This document shows positions 43,583 through 53,864 of a DNA stretch of 64,000 nt, piece by piece. The DNA is from Aegilops tauschii subsp. strangulata. Lineage: Eukaryota > Streptophyta > Magnoliopsida > Poales > Poaceae. The position numbers and the translations under genes were made by a program. Within the stretch, counting starts at the first letter, position 1. Every line of letters begins with the position of its first letter. A model generated the notes under the pieces. That model was not told where the DNA came from. It worked only from the letters and a program-made list of their open reading frames with translations, and ran no database searches. The stretch spans positions 647,983,387 through 648,047,386 of the forward strand of contig NC_053036.3 of NCBI RefSeq assembly GCF_002575655.3. The letters are read 5' to 3'.

Positions 43583-44786
43583 TTATTCACAAACTGCACC
43601 TGTGCATAGGTAGTAGCCCCTGAGACTCAGATTGGCTTCCCGAGGGAGGCGATCAGAGGATCAAAAAAAGATATGTCCAGGAAATAATATGATGAATTTA
43701 AACGCAGGCTGTCACTTCCCTGGCGTCCGCCCGGGCTACAGAAGTTGCCGATCTAGAGCGAATGCTTAATTTGGCGGAAGATGACCTTACGCTTATCAAC
43801 AGGCGTTGTGACGAGTCGCAAGGTATGTTTTTGGGGCAGTGCTTACAGGCACGTGCGTTGTAATGTAAGCATGACACGAAATATAGTATATTGAGATATG
43901 CATGACTGCAGATGGTGCCGCCGCGGTCGAGATCCTTCGGGCTAAGCTGGCCCTGGCCAAGGAGCAGGCCCGGATTGGTAATGCGGCTACCGAGAAGGCA
44001 TCTGCCGAGTTAATGGCCGAACAGGCTGCTCGGCGCCAATGCGAGGAGAGAATGTCCATGATGGTGCGTGAGCTAAAGGATGTCGCTAGCCGCCGTGAAT
44101 TCCTCGAGAAGGATAATAAAGCCAAAACGGCTGATCTTGACAAGGCCTTACGAGAGGCAAAAGAAGCGCGGTCCGAATCTAGAGCGGGCCGGGAGGAGAT
44201 CCGACAAGCTGGGGAGATCGCGGCTGGTAAGCCCTTTTTTATTGCAAACTAAGTTCGGCGATCCGAATTATGCTCCGCTTAATCAAGTGTGGAGTTCTCC
44301 AGACGTGTTATTGGACTTGCCGAAGAGTGCTTCCGATGCGGCATGGTTTTACCAAGCACGAGAAGGTATGCAACGGAGAAGCTTGTCTGGTCACAATTCG
44401 GTGCGTCAAGGCACCCACTGTTGCTGAACGAGCAGAAGGCCCAATGGGTCAAGCTCCACAGACTATCTGGTTCTGCCATGAAGGATGTCGTGATCAGGCT
44501 GTGGCCGAACGAGCCAATTCCGGATAGTTATTTTGGTTTGGTGCGGCGACTTGCTGATGCGGTGCCGCGTATCGACATTGTTAAGCGGTCAGCATGCATT
44601 GAAGGTGCACGGATGGCCTTTGCCCGTGTCAAGACATACTGGGCGAAGATGAAGGCCACGGATGTTGCAGCGAAGGGTCCACCCAAGGGCAAGGACCATC
44701 ACACACTAGAGCATTATTTCGAGGATGTCCTGGAGGGTGCCCGCTTGATAGAGGGTCAATGCTCAAAAAACATGATATTCGAGTGA

Positions 44787-46138
44787 AATGTATGGAAATT
44801 TGTAAAGACAATTTTATAAAAAGGCTATTTTTATAGTTTCGCCTAAAACTTTTGTTCCTCCTGTGCGGCCGTTTTTGTATTAATCTAAAAGTTTTCCAGT
44901 CGTCGGCTTCAGCCCCCTCGTACAAAGTACGGGGGTGTTCGGAAAAGCATTTGATCACTCTTAACCCAACGTCTTGGTCCATTAAGGAGGTGTCAATGCG
45001 GTGAACTAGGCAATCGGACTATAGGGCGCTAACACTTTCACTTAGCCATAGGAGTTTTATGGTGGGACTACGATATAGCCCCTGGTATGTATACGGCTTA
45101 TTCCAATACGGTGCGTTACATATATGACCTGAAGAAAAAGGTCCTTCGTATAATACAGAGGGAATCGCAAAAGATTCTGAGAAGTCATCGAGTGGTTGAC
45201 CAGCTCTCGCCGCATCATGACAGTCAGTTTTCGGCTTTCTCTACTGAGGTGCTTGACCAGATGAACAGGAAGCACAATCACAGTAGTTCTCCCTTTACTA
45301 CCCTAGCCGATAGAGTGGAACATAAGGTAGCAAGCACAGGAGCCGGGCAACCCAAAATTGACCCAAGACATGATTCGGAGCTGATGCATATAAGGCCAAA
45401 CTCGCGACGCCGAAGTACGCTATAAAGATGTTCGAACTTGTCGGCAACTCATTTGTTCCCATACCGAGCCCCTGGCAAGTTATGCCGAGGTGTATGTGTG
45501 AAACAACCACAGGAGCCGAATTCAGTTCTTTATAGAAAGGTGAATACCGGATGCGGATTATGTTTACTGGGACATGAGTGGTATGCCAATCGTTATTTTA
45601 TAGGTAACAAAGCCGCAACCCCGTCTATTTGACATGCTAGGGGTCGAAGGCGGAGGAAAAAGGCACTTTACAGGCTCAAAATGGAGAGTGCGGTCTACAA
45701 AAAGTTAGATTGGACCTCCTGTCGCACGTCTGCGCCGCCTGTCCTCGGTGAAGGGACTCCTTGACGGAAATAGCCCTTAGGTTAATTTGCGAATCCGAAC
45801 TCCGGTAGAGTCCGTGAGATGACCGGCCTTTGCGCCCCCTGTAGTAAAGGATAATGAAAGACGGAGTAGTTAAAAAAGGAAAAAAGAGGTTATGGGAGTA
45901 CTTGTGGGTTCGTCTGTATTGTGGTTCCACCGATGCCTAGCGTATCTTAAATGCATAGTTATGTATTCGCGACACATATTTCGTAGGTATATGAGGCGGA
46001 CGGCGGAAGCCGAACTGCTAATCCAGCTCCGAAATTGGTCGATCATGTTGAATGGAGACCGGTGGCTTAATGGCCGACAATGTATGCGGCTTAATAAGGC
46101 CGCTGTGCACTTCGGCTGAGGTTACCCTAGTATGATCC
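44787..46138. other. non-coding region between the convergent plus-strand ORF and gag of the outer Gypsy element
   Basis: Includes the block 44890-45410 whose diverged copies occur in the nested element (TCGTCGGCTTCAGCCCCCTCG; GACAGTCAGTTTTCGGCTTTCTC; CAGGAGCCGGGCAACCCA). No pol-like ORF is present in the space where pol would be expected. Confidence 0.7.
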
Positions 46139-49100
46139 TCAGTCTGGAGGGAGTGTTTCTCCTGCTCCCCTGTAGAGTTGTGTATCACGGTTCACTGTTT
46201 TTACTTCGGGGGGGAACTGCTTCTGACCCCCGATGTTTGGTTGGCGAGTTTCTTCGACGTCGCTGTCGTCGGGCGGCCTCTTCCCCTTGTGTTCGGCATT
46301 TAACTTGCCGGCCTGTTTGAAGACCCAACAGCTTCTGTTGGTGTGATTGGCTGGTTTATTGGGGTGGCCATGAATCTGGCAGGGCCTATCCAATATCTTG
46401 TCTAGGTTGGATGGTCCGTCTCTATTTGCCGTAAATGGATTTTTCCGTTGACCCGGTTTAGGGCCGCTGAATCTAGCATTGACCGTTGTGTCGCGCGTTC
46501 CCTCATTAGTATTGCCATGTTTGTGTTTATTGCATCGTGGCTTGCCAATGCCGTCTCGGACTTCGGAAGTGCCCGGATCACTGGCGTTGTTGCTTCTATG
46601 AGCGAGCCAGCTGTCTTCTCCCGCGCAAAAGCGGGTCATCAGAGCGGTAAGGGCTGACATGGATTTTGGTTTTTGCCAGCCCGAGGTGGTGGGTGAGCCA
46701 CTCGTCCCGGACACTGTGTTTGAAGGCCGCTAGGGCTTTTGCGTCCGGACAGTCTACTATTTGGTTCTTTTTAACTAAGAACCTAGTCCAGAGCTTCCTG
46801 GCTGACTCTCCGGGCTGCTGGACGATGTGACTTAAATCATCGGCATCTGGTGGCCGGACATATGTACCTTGGAAGTTGTCGCGGAAGGCGTCTTCCAGAT
46901 CCTCCCAACTGCCGGTAGAGTTTTCAGGCAGACTGTTTAACCAGTACCTTGCTGGTCCTTTGAGTTTTAGTGGGAGGTATTGTTGGAAATATGCCCTAGA
47001 GGCAATAATAAATTGGTTATTATTATATTTCCTTATTCATGATAAACGTTTATTATCCATGCTAGAATTGTATTGATAGGAAACTCAGATACATGTGTGG
47101 ATACATATACAACACCATGTCCCTAGTAAGCCTCTAGTAGACTAGCTCGTTGATCAATAGATGGTTACGGTTTCCTGACCATGGACATTGGATGTCGTTG
47201 ATAACGGGATCACATCATTAGGAGAATGATGTGATGGACAAGACCCAATCCTAAGCCTAGCACAAGATCGTGTAGTTCGTTTGCTCAGAGCTTTTCTAAT
47301 GTCAAGTACCATTTCCTTAGACCATGAGATTGTGCAACTCCCGGATACCGTAGGAATGCTTTGGGTGTACCAAACGTCACAACGTAACTGGGTGGCTATA
47401 AAGGTGCACTACAGGTATCTCCGAAAGTGTCTGTTGGGTTGGCACGAATCGAGACTGGGATTTGTCACTCCGTGTAAACGGAGAGGTATCTCTGGGCCCA
47501 CTCGGTAGGACATCATCATAATGTGCACAATGTGACCAAGGAGTTGATCATGGGATGATGTGAGTTACGGAACGAGTAAAGAGACTTGCCGGTAACGAGA
47601 TTGAACAAGGTATAGGGATACCGACGATCGAATCTCGGGCAAGTAACATACCGATAGACAAAGGGAATTGAATACGGGATTGATTGAATCCCCGACATCG
47701 TGGTTCATCCGATGAGATCATCGTGGAACATGTGGGAGCCAACATGGGTATCCAGATCCCGCTGTTGGTTATTGACCGGAGAACGTCTCGGTCATGTCTG
47801 CATGGTTCCCGAACCCGTAGGGTCTACACACTTAAGGTTCGATGACGCTAGGGTTATAGGGAAAGTATGTACGTGGTTACTGAATGTTGTTCGGAGTCCC
47901 GGATGAGATCCCGGACGTCACGAGGAGTTCCGGAATGGTCCGGAGGTAAAGATTTATATATGGGAAGTCCTGTTTTGGTCACCGGAAAAGTTTCGGGTGT
48001 TATCGGTAATGTACCGGGACCACCGGGAGGGTCCCGGGGTCCACCAAGTGGGGCCACCAGCCCCAGAAGGCTGCGTGGGCCGAGTGTGGGAGGGTACCAG
48101 CCCCGGGTGGGCTGGTGCGCCCCCCCACCAAGGCCCAAGGCGCATGGGAGAGTGGGAGGGGGCAAACCCTAGGTCCAGATGGGCCTTAAGGCCCACCCTA
48201 GTGGCACCCCCCCTCTCCTCCCCTTGGCCGCCCCCCTAGGTGGGATCTAGGGCTGGCCGCCAGCCCTTGGGGTGGAAACCCTAGAGGGGGCGCAGCCCCC
48301 CCCCCCTATATATAGTTGAGGTTTGGGGCTGCCCAAGAGATGAGAACGTCTCTCTTTCGGCGCAGCCCTACCCCTCTCCCTCCTCCTCCTCTCCCGCGGT
48401 GCTTGGCGAAGCCCTGCGGGATTGCCACGCTCCTCCATCACCACCATGCCGTTGTGCTGCTGCTGAACGGAGTCTTCCCCAACCTCTCCCTCTCTCCTTG
48501 CTGGATCAAGGCGTGGGAGACGTCACCGGGCTGCACGTGTGTTGAACGCGGAGGCACCGTTCTTCGGTGCTCAGATCGGAATCAACCGCGATCTGAATCG
48601 CTACGAGTACGACTCCCTCATCCGCGTTCTTGCAACGCTTCCGCATCGCGATCTACAAGGGTATGTAGATCCACTCCCCTTCCCCTCGTTGCTAGAGTAC
48701 TCCATAGATTGATCTTGGTGATGCGTAGAAAATTTTGAATTTCTGCTACGTTCCCCAACAGGTATTTGATGGCATGAAGGTCATCTCCGCGAGCCATATG
48801 AATATGGAGAAGAAAATCCTCAATCCATACCGCGGGATCAGTTGTTCCATCATATGATTCGATATTCACGGGTTTAAACCCTTCTGGGAATTCATGCTGC
48901 ATTACTTCATCAGTGAAGCAAAGTGGGTGTGCAGCGCCTCTATATTGGGCCACGTCGCGACGTAGCTCAGATGGAGTCCGTCTGTGGTTTTTGGCCCGGG
49001 CGTGACGAGACTTGTCATGTCCGAATAGGTAGCCGACATCTCGTGTCGAGGCACGTCCTTGCGATCCGTAGACCGATCTGGTATGTCCTGCTCTACTATC

Positions 49101-50250
49101 CAGGTTCTGCCGAGGGTCGTGTGTATGACCCCGAGCTGTTTTATCTCTGTTGTTTCGTTGAGGTGGGGCGGGCTGCTGTTCGGCTTGAGTTGCCGCTTTA
49201 TCCCGACCGCGTGGTGGTCGGTCAGCCGCACTGTCCCGACCGCTTGGTGCCGGCTCCGGTGCCTCCTCATCGAACTGAGGTAGCAATTTGCGCTTCGGGT
49301 AACCCTTGGTTGGGCGCTTGGGGCCGTATTCTTCGGCTGCTAGGATATTTGTCCATCTATCATTGAGCAGGTCTTGGTCAGCTTGAAGCTGTTGCTGCTT
49401 CTTTTTCAGGCTCCTTGCTGTGGCTATTAGCCGGCGTTTAAAGCGCTCCTGCTCGAGAGGTTCCTCAGGCACGATCAAATCCTTGTTGCCGAGGCTCTCC
49501 TCATCCTCGGAGAGCGGAAGATAGTTACTGTCCTCCGAGTCTGTGTGTATGGCCTGTTCATCAGGGCTAACGTGCCTGTCTTCCCGCTTATCCTGTTCAG
49601 AGGTTGCCCCAACAGGGTCTTCATTGTCTTCGGCATCGTCCGGAGTATTGTTTTCTCCGGTGCCGGTATTGCTATCTTTTGCATGACGTGACTTAGAGCG
49701 GCGCCGCTGACGGCGGCGTCTGGGCTGTGTCTCAGGAGGTTTGTCCTCAACTAGATCTTCTTTGACATCGTTGTTAGTTTCTTTAGGTGTATCCACCATG
49801 TATACATCGTACGAAGAAGTGGTCGTCCAGCGTCTGGTGAACGGCGGGTTTTGGCCCTGCTCCTCATCGGCATCGTCGTCCATACCGTCGATGTCTTCGG
49901 AGCCGTAATCGGGCATGTTGGTTAAGTCCTCGACAGTGGCTATGAAGTGGGTGGCGGGTGGGAGTCGAAATTCCCTGTCATCAGCCTCTAGTTCGAACCG
50001 GATATAATTCGGTTGTGAGCCCTCGCTAAGGATAGATTTTTTAATGAGTTTAGCACATCGCCTAAAGGCGAGTGTCGGAAGATGTCCGCAGCACTGAATT
50101 CGATGATCGATGACTGATCCAGCTCGACGTGCGCGGACACACATGGTTCGGAGCTTATGGCCGGAAACGAGTCCGAGGTTCCGGAGACACAGATATCACC
50201 CGAGGTTGGGTCTGTGTGCAGCTCCAACGCCGCGGAATCTACGGCTTCCA
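46139..50250 (-). pseudogene. gag of the outer Gypsy element, interrupted by an LTR
   Basis: Starts at ATG 50250 (MEAVDSAALELHTDPTSG). A frame change at the A6 run near 50040 leads into SEGSQPNYIRFELEADDREF. It continues through a charged, Arg/Ser- and Glu-rich middle to PVNIESYDGTTDPAVWIEDF and HMARGDDLHAIKYL, where the Angela-type LTR is inserted. Left of it, the frame resumes as YLPLKLKGPARYWLNSLPEN and GSWEDLEDAFRDNF (retrotransposon gag core), then a Cys/His segment (CQIHGHPNKPANHTNRSC) and a stop at 46139. Besides the insertion there is a stop near 46600 and a frame change. Gag would form the capsid; no pol follows. Confidence 0.9.
46981..48760 (+). mobile_element. Angela-type Copia solo LTR (1,780 bp), TSD GGTAT
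   Basis: Starts TGTTGGAAATATGCCCTAGAGG and ends CTGCTACGTTCCCCAACA. GGTAT lies at 46976-46980 and 48761-48765. TATATATA at 48307-48314 is the LTR promoter position. The gag frame continues on both sides, showing precise insertion; no internal Copia sequence remains. The LTR looks well preserved, so the event is relatively young. Confidence 0.97.
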
Positions 50251-50437
50251 TGGCGGGGTTGAGCTTCCCTCTATGTACAAAAACAACTGATCATTGCCCT
50301 CTATGTACACATCGTTCAGTTAGATTTTTATGAACTTACATTGCAAGTGAAGTGGACTTTAACTGCTTTTTGATTGCTATGGGTTATCACTTCTATACAT
50401 GTATTATGCTTATATATGTAACCGGAAAAAAAATCTA
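50251..50437. other. boundary zone right of the Gypsy gag
   Basis: CCCTCTATGTACA occurs twice (about 50268 and 50298). No Gypsy LTR or primer-binding site is found where the 5' LTR should be, so the element is broken here. Confidence 0.5.
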
Positions 50438-50469
50438 TGGCCCGTAGCAACGCACGGGCATTCTACTAG
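50438..50469 (+). mobile_element. Helitron-type 3' terminus
   Basis: GCCCGT-AGCAACGC-ACGGGC forms a 6-bp hairpin followed by ATTCTACTAG. A hairpin a few bases before CTAG is the diagnostic Helitron 3' end, and this exact style is common in grasses. The next base is C, where T is usual. The 5' end could not be located; the element may start near 50270 or be truncated. Confidence 0.65.
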
Positions 50470-51123
50470 CAAGGAAAACTCTTAAGTTCAACTGATTGAT
50501 CTCGTCGCTCTTATAAGCTGCCTCGTCCGTGTGACACGCGTCCCGCGTGGCCCACGACCGCTTTCTCCTCCTCCCTCTCTCGAACCTTATCCTCTCCCTG
50601 GTCTTCCCCGCGACCCCCATTGCTCCTGGCTGTGCTTTTCTCTCCGTCGCCCCTCTCCAATTCACCTTATCTCTTCCCACATAGAACGTCCTGCGAGGCA
50701 GCCCTCGAACGGAGATGCTACCTCAACGGCGGCTCACTGGTTCAAGATCGGTTGCGAGCCTGCGACCTGCTTCAAGGGGCGGATGCATCCCGTGCTTCAA
50801 AGTAGGAGGGCCTCGCCATGGTGCCACCGAAGCTGCAAGGTCGCCCAAATGTTGCAGACCGGGTCGTCGCCGTGCTTGGGACGAGCCGACCGCCGGTGCT
50901 GCAAGGCCAGGATGAGGGTCAACGACGTCCGGTCCAGTCGATGATGCGAAGGGGCGGTGAACTCTGCTACGAGTTGTGCTGCGAAATAGCGAATACGAAC
51001 GGCTGCTGCGAGCACTGATGCAGGCAACTCCCGACACTGCAATGCAGCACTCACCGGCTCTCTGATGGAGAGCTCGCCGGCGGTTCTGGGAGCTGTGATG
51101 CAGCGCTTCATCGGCGATCACGA
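50470..51123. other. GC-rich region, no gene recognised
   Basis: Pyrimidine-rich start (50540-50660) then sequence with GCTTCAA and GCTGCAA words resembling the tandem repeats that follow. ORFs on both strands lack any recognisable domain. May be the left part of the repeat-rich element at 51124. Confidence 0.45.
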
Positions 51124-51640
51124 CATGGCGTGCTTCGACGGACGCGGCCGTGCTACGACGCGTGCTTCAACAGCCGCGGCGGGGCTTCGTCGGCGATGAT
51201 GACACGGCGTGCTCCGACGGACGCGGCTGTGCTACGACGCGTGCTTGAAAGGCGCGGCGGGCCTTTGTCGGCCATGACGACACGGCGTGCTTCGACGACA
51301 TCGATGGACACGGCAATGCTGCGGCCACGGCATGCTTCAACGGACGCGGCAATGCTACGACGCATGCTTCAACGGCCGCGGCGGGGCTTCGTCAGCGATG
51401 ACGACACGTCGTGCTTCGACGGACGTGGCCGTGCTACGACGCGTGCTTCAATGGCCGCGGCGGGGCTTCGTCGGCGATGACGACACGGCGTGCTTCGACG
51501 GACGCAGTCGTGCTATGACGCATGCTTCAACGGCCGCGGCGGGGCTTCGTCGGCAATGACGACACGGCGTGCTCCGACGGACGCGGCCATGCTACGACGC
51601 GTGCTTCAACGGCTGCGGCGGGTTTCGTCGACACGGCGTG
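51124..51640. repeat. tandem repeats of about 79 bp
   Basis: GG(G)GCTTCGTCGGC marks units at 51181, 51259, 51383, 51462, 51541 and 51619; spacing is 78 or 79 bp except for one 124-bp unit with a 46-bp insertion (CATCGATGGACACGGCAATG..). The unit contains GCGTGCTTCGACGGACGCGG and GTGCTACGACGCGTGCTTCAA. Degenerate continuation reaches about 51895. Unit length is not a multiple of three, so the open frames here are accidental. Confidence 0.9.
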
Positions 51641-51931
51641 CTTCGATGTCATCGATGGACGCGGCAATACTGCAAAGCGAGCTTCAACGACCCTGGCGAG
51701 GCTTCGGCGAGCAAGACGACAAGGTGTGCTTCGATGGCATCGACAGACGCGGCAATGCTGCAACGCGTGCTTCAACAACTACAACGATGAGATGTGTTGT
51801 GATGACGGCGTCATCGACAATAGCGGCGATGCTACGAGGCATGCTTCCACGGCGATGCTTCGATGACCACGACAACAAGGTGTACTTCAAACACTGAATC
51901 GTGGCCAAGAGCGAGAGGTGTACGGACGTAC

Positions 51932-52051
51932 CTTGGCAGGCGGCGAGTTGGGCGCGTCCAGGACGCAAGAGTCCGCCGTCGGAAGTGCAGACCATGAGGA
52001 GGCCTGTGGCGTTGAGTCCCGCCGCGACCAGCTTGGGCTCGGCGGTGACGT
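51932..52051 (-). pseudogene. C-terminal exon part of a split 8-cysteine lipid-transfer-protein-like gene
   Basis: On the minus strand this encodes VTAEPKLVAAGLNATGLLM, then a Cys, SDGGLLRPGRAQLAAC and Q, ending in a donor-like AAG|GTACGT at 51931. In the plant LTP / 2S-albumin (AAI) superfamily this is the segment with cysteines 7 and 8. The missing upstream part is at 58409-58612 on the same strand, beyond a 6.4-kb Gypsy insertion that begins at about 52052. Downstream exons, if any, are not recognisable; 79-bp tandem repeats fill the space beyond the donor. Confidence 0.75.
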
Positions 52052-53677
52052 GTGCTATTATATTATCCATCTTGGATGTTTAATGGGCTTTACTATGCAC
52101 TTTTATATTATTTTTGGGACTAACCTATTGACCCAGAGCCCAGTGCCAGTTCCTGTTTTTTCCCTTGTTTCAGTGTTTCGAAGAAAAGGAATATCAAACG
52201 GAGTCGAAACGGAATGAAACCTTCTGGAGAAGTTATTTTTGGAAGGAAAGCAACCCGGGAGACTTGGAGTCCACGTCAAGAAAGCAACGAGGAAGGCACG
52301 AGGCAGGGGGCGCGCCCACCCCCCCGGGCGCGCCCTCCACCCTCGTGGGCCCCTCGTGGCTCCCCTGACGTATTTCTTCCGCCTATATATCCATATACCC
52401 TAAAACGATCGGGGAACAGAATAGATCGGGAGTTCCGCCGCCGCAAGCCTCTGTAGCCACCAAAAACCAATCGGGACCCTGTTCCGGCACCCTGCCGGAG
52501 GGGGGATCCCTCACCGGTGGCCATCTTCATCATCCCGGCGCTCTCCATGACGAGGAGGGAGTAGTTCACCCTCGGGGCTGAGGGTATGTACCAGTAGCTA
52601 TGTGTTTGATCTCTCTCTCTCTCTCGTGTTCTTGATTTGGCACGATCTTGATGTATCGCGAGCTTTGCTATTATAGTTGGATCTTATGATGTTTCTCCCC
52701 CTCTACTCTCTTATAATGGACTGATTTTTCCCTTTGAAGTAATCTTATCGGATTGAGTCTTTAATGATTTGGGAACACTTGATGTATGTCTTGCCGTGCG
52801 TATCTGTGGTGACAATGGGATATCACGTGATTCACTTGATGTATGTTTTGGTGATCAACTTGCGAGTTCCGCCCATGAACCTATGCATAGGGGTTGGCAC
52901 ACGTTTTCGTCTTGATTCTCCGTTAGAAACTTTGGGGCACTCTTTGAGGTTCTATGTGTTGGTTGAATAGATGAATCTGAGATTGTGTGATGCATATCGT
53001 ATAACATACCCACGGATACTTGAGGTGACATTGGAGTATCTAGGTGACATTAGGGTTTTGGTTGACTTGTGTCTTAAGGTGTTATTCTAGTACGAACTCT
53101 AGGGCTGTTTGTGACACTTATAGGAATAGCCCAACGGATTGATTGGAAAGAATAACTTTGAGGTGGTTTCGTACCCTACCATAATCTCTTCGTTTGTTCT
53201 CCGCTATCCGTGACTTTGGAGTGACTCTTTGTTGCATGTTGAGGGATAGTTATATGATCCAATTATGTTGTTATTGTTGAGAGAACTTGCACTAGTGAAA
53301 GTATGAACCCTAGGCCTTGTTTCAACGCATTGCAATACCGTTTACGCTCACTTTTATCATTAGTTACCTTGCTGTTTTTTATATTTTCAGATTACAAAAA
53401 CCTATATCTACCATCCATATTGCACTTGTATCACCATCTCTTCGCCGAACTAGTGCACCTATACAATTTACCATTGTATTGGGTGTGTTGGGGACACAAG
53501 AGACTCTTTGTTATTTGGTTGCAGGGTTGCTTGAGAGAGACCATCTTCATCCTATGCCTCCCACAGATTGATAAACCTTAGGTCATCCACTTGAGGGAAA
53601 TTTGCTACTGTCCTACAAACCTCTGCACTTGGAGGCCCAACAACGTCTACAAGAAGAAGGTTGCGTAGTAGATATCA
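52052..53677 (+). repeat. 5' LTR of the Sabrina/WHAM-like element, 5' end missing
   Basis: Begins abruptly at TGCTATTATATTATCCATC; roughly 40 bases of the usual LTR start (TGATACGTCTCC..., seen inverted at 61470) are missing. TATA box TATATATC at 52384-52391. A CTCTCTCT run lies at about 52610-52624. Ends GTAGTAGATATCA. Confidence 0.8.
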
Positions 53678-53770
53678 AGCTCTTTTCTGGCGCCGTTGCC
53701 GGGGAGGCTAGGTAAGCGGCACTCACACCCCGTCAACTAAGCTCTTTTCTGGCGCCGTTGCCGGGGAGGT
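53678..53770 (+). repeat. duplicated primer-binding site
   Basis: AAGCTCTTTTCTGGCGCCGT and the following TGCCGGGGAGG occur at 53678-53708 and again at 53740-53770. TGGCGCCGTTGCCGGGGA, the primer-binding site, therefore exists at 53688-53705 and at 53750-53767, 62 bp apart. Only the first is at normal distance from the LTR. Confidence 0.9.
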
Positions 53771-53864
53771 GAGTGCTTGAAGGTATATCTTTAGATCTTG
53801 CAATCGAATATTTTTGTTTCTTGTTTTATCACTAGTTTAGTCCATAAAATAAAACTACAAAAAA

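Larger units (their letters stand above)
24005..44786 (+). pseudogene. plus-strand multi-exon ORF of the outer Gypsy element ('putative gypsy type transposon' domain), antisense to gag
   Basis: Exons deduced from GT/AG borders: 24005-24868, 24944-25327, 25410-25775 continued at 34804-34906 after the nested Gypsy, 43708-43822, 43912-44226 and 44254-44786 (stop). The first exon starts MSGPSPQGRWVASSVTEEDI and contains RVVFISHFLRGLGFALHPFV and FLRIPPHFGLWLKTF, the 'putative gypsy type transposon' (Transposase_28) domain. The exon at 43912 encodes an Ala/Glu/Arg-rich coiled coil. The last exon ends FGLVRRLADAVPR..CIEGARMA..HYFEDVLEGARLIE. Frameshifts near 24125 and 44365 and the insertion in exon 3 make it a pseudogene. 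Function unknown; it is not a transposase in any shown sense. It converges on gag with about 1.35 kb between their ends. Confidence 0.75.
22986..50262 (-). mobile_element. outer Gypsy-type LTR retrotransposon (minus orientation), gag-only, carrying three nested insertions and lacking its 5' LTR
   Basis: Left (3') LTR at 22986-23462. The reverse complement of the sequence beside it (GGTTCAGGGGCTAC|TGAGGG) gives a polypurine tract directly before the LTR start. Gag lies on the minus strand at the right (46139-50250). A spliced ORF runs on the plus strand from 24005 to 44786. No protease, reverse transcriptase, RNase H or integrase of its own is visible. The internal region is interrupted at 25776-34798, 34941-43582 and 46981-48760. 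The 5' LTR and primer-binding site are absent: similarity stops soon after the gag start at 50250, close to a Helitron-like end. Probably a truncated, non-autonomous element. Confidence 0.8.

Noticed and set aside
48618..48765. C-terminal part of the 508-codon ORF that begins at 50144
   Set aside because: This stretch is Angela LTR sequence fused in frame by the insertion, not Gag.
50531..51897. Several ORFs of 60-137 codons on both strands
   Set aside because: They read through 79-bp tandem repeats in different phases; the unit length is not a multiple of three.
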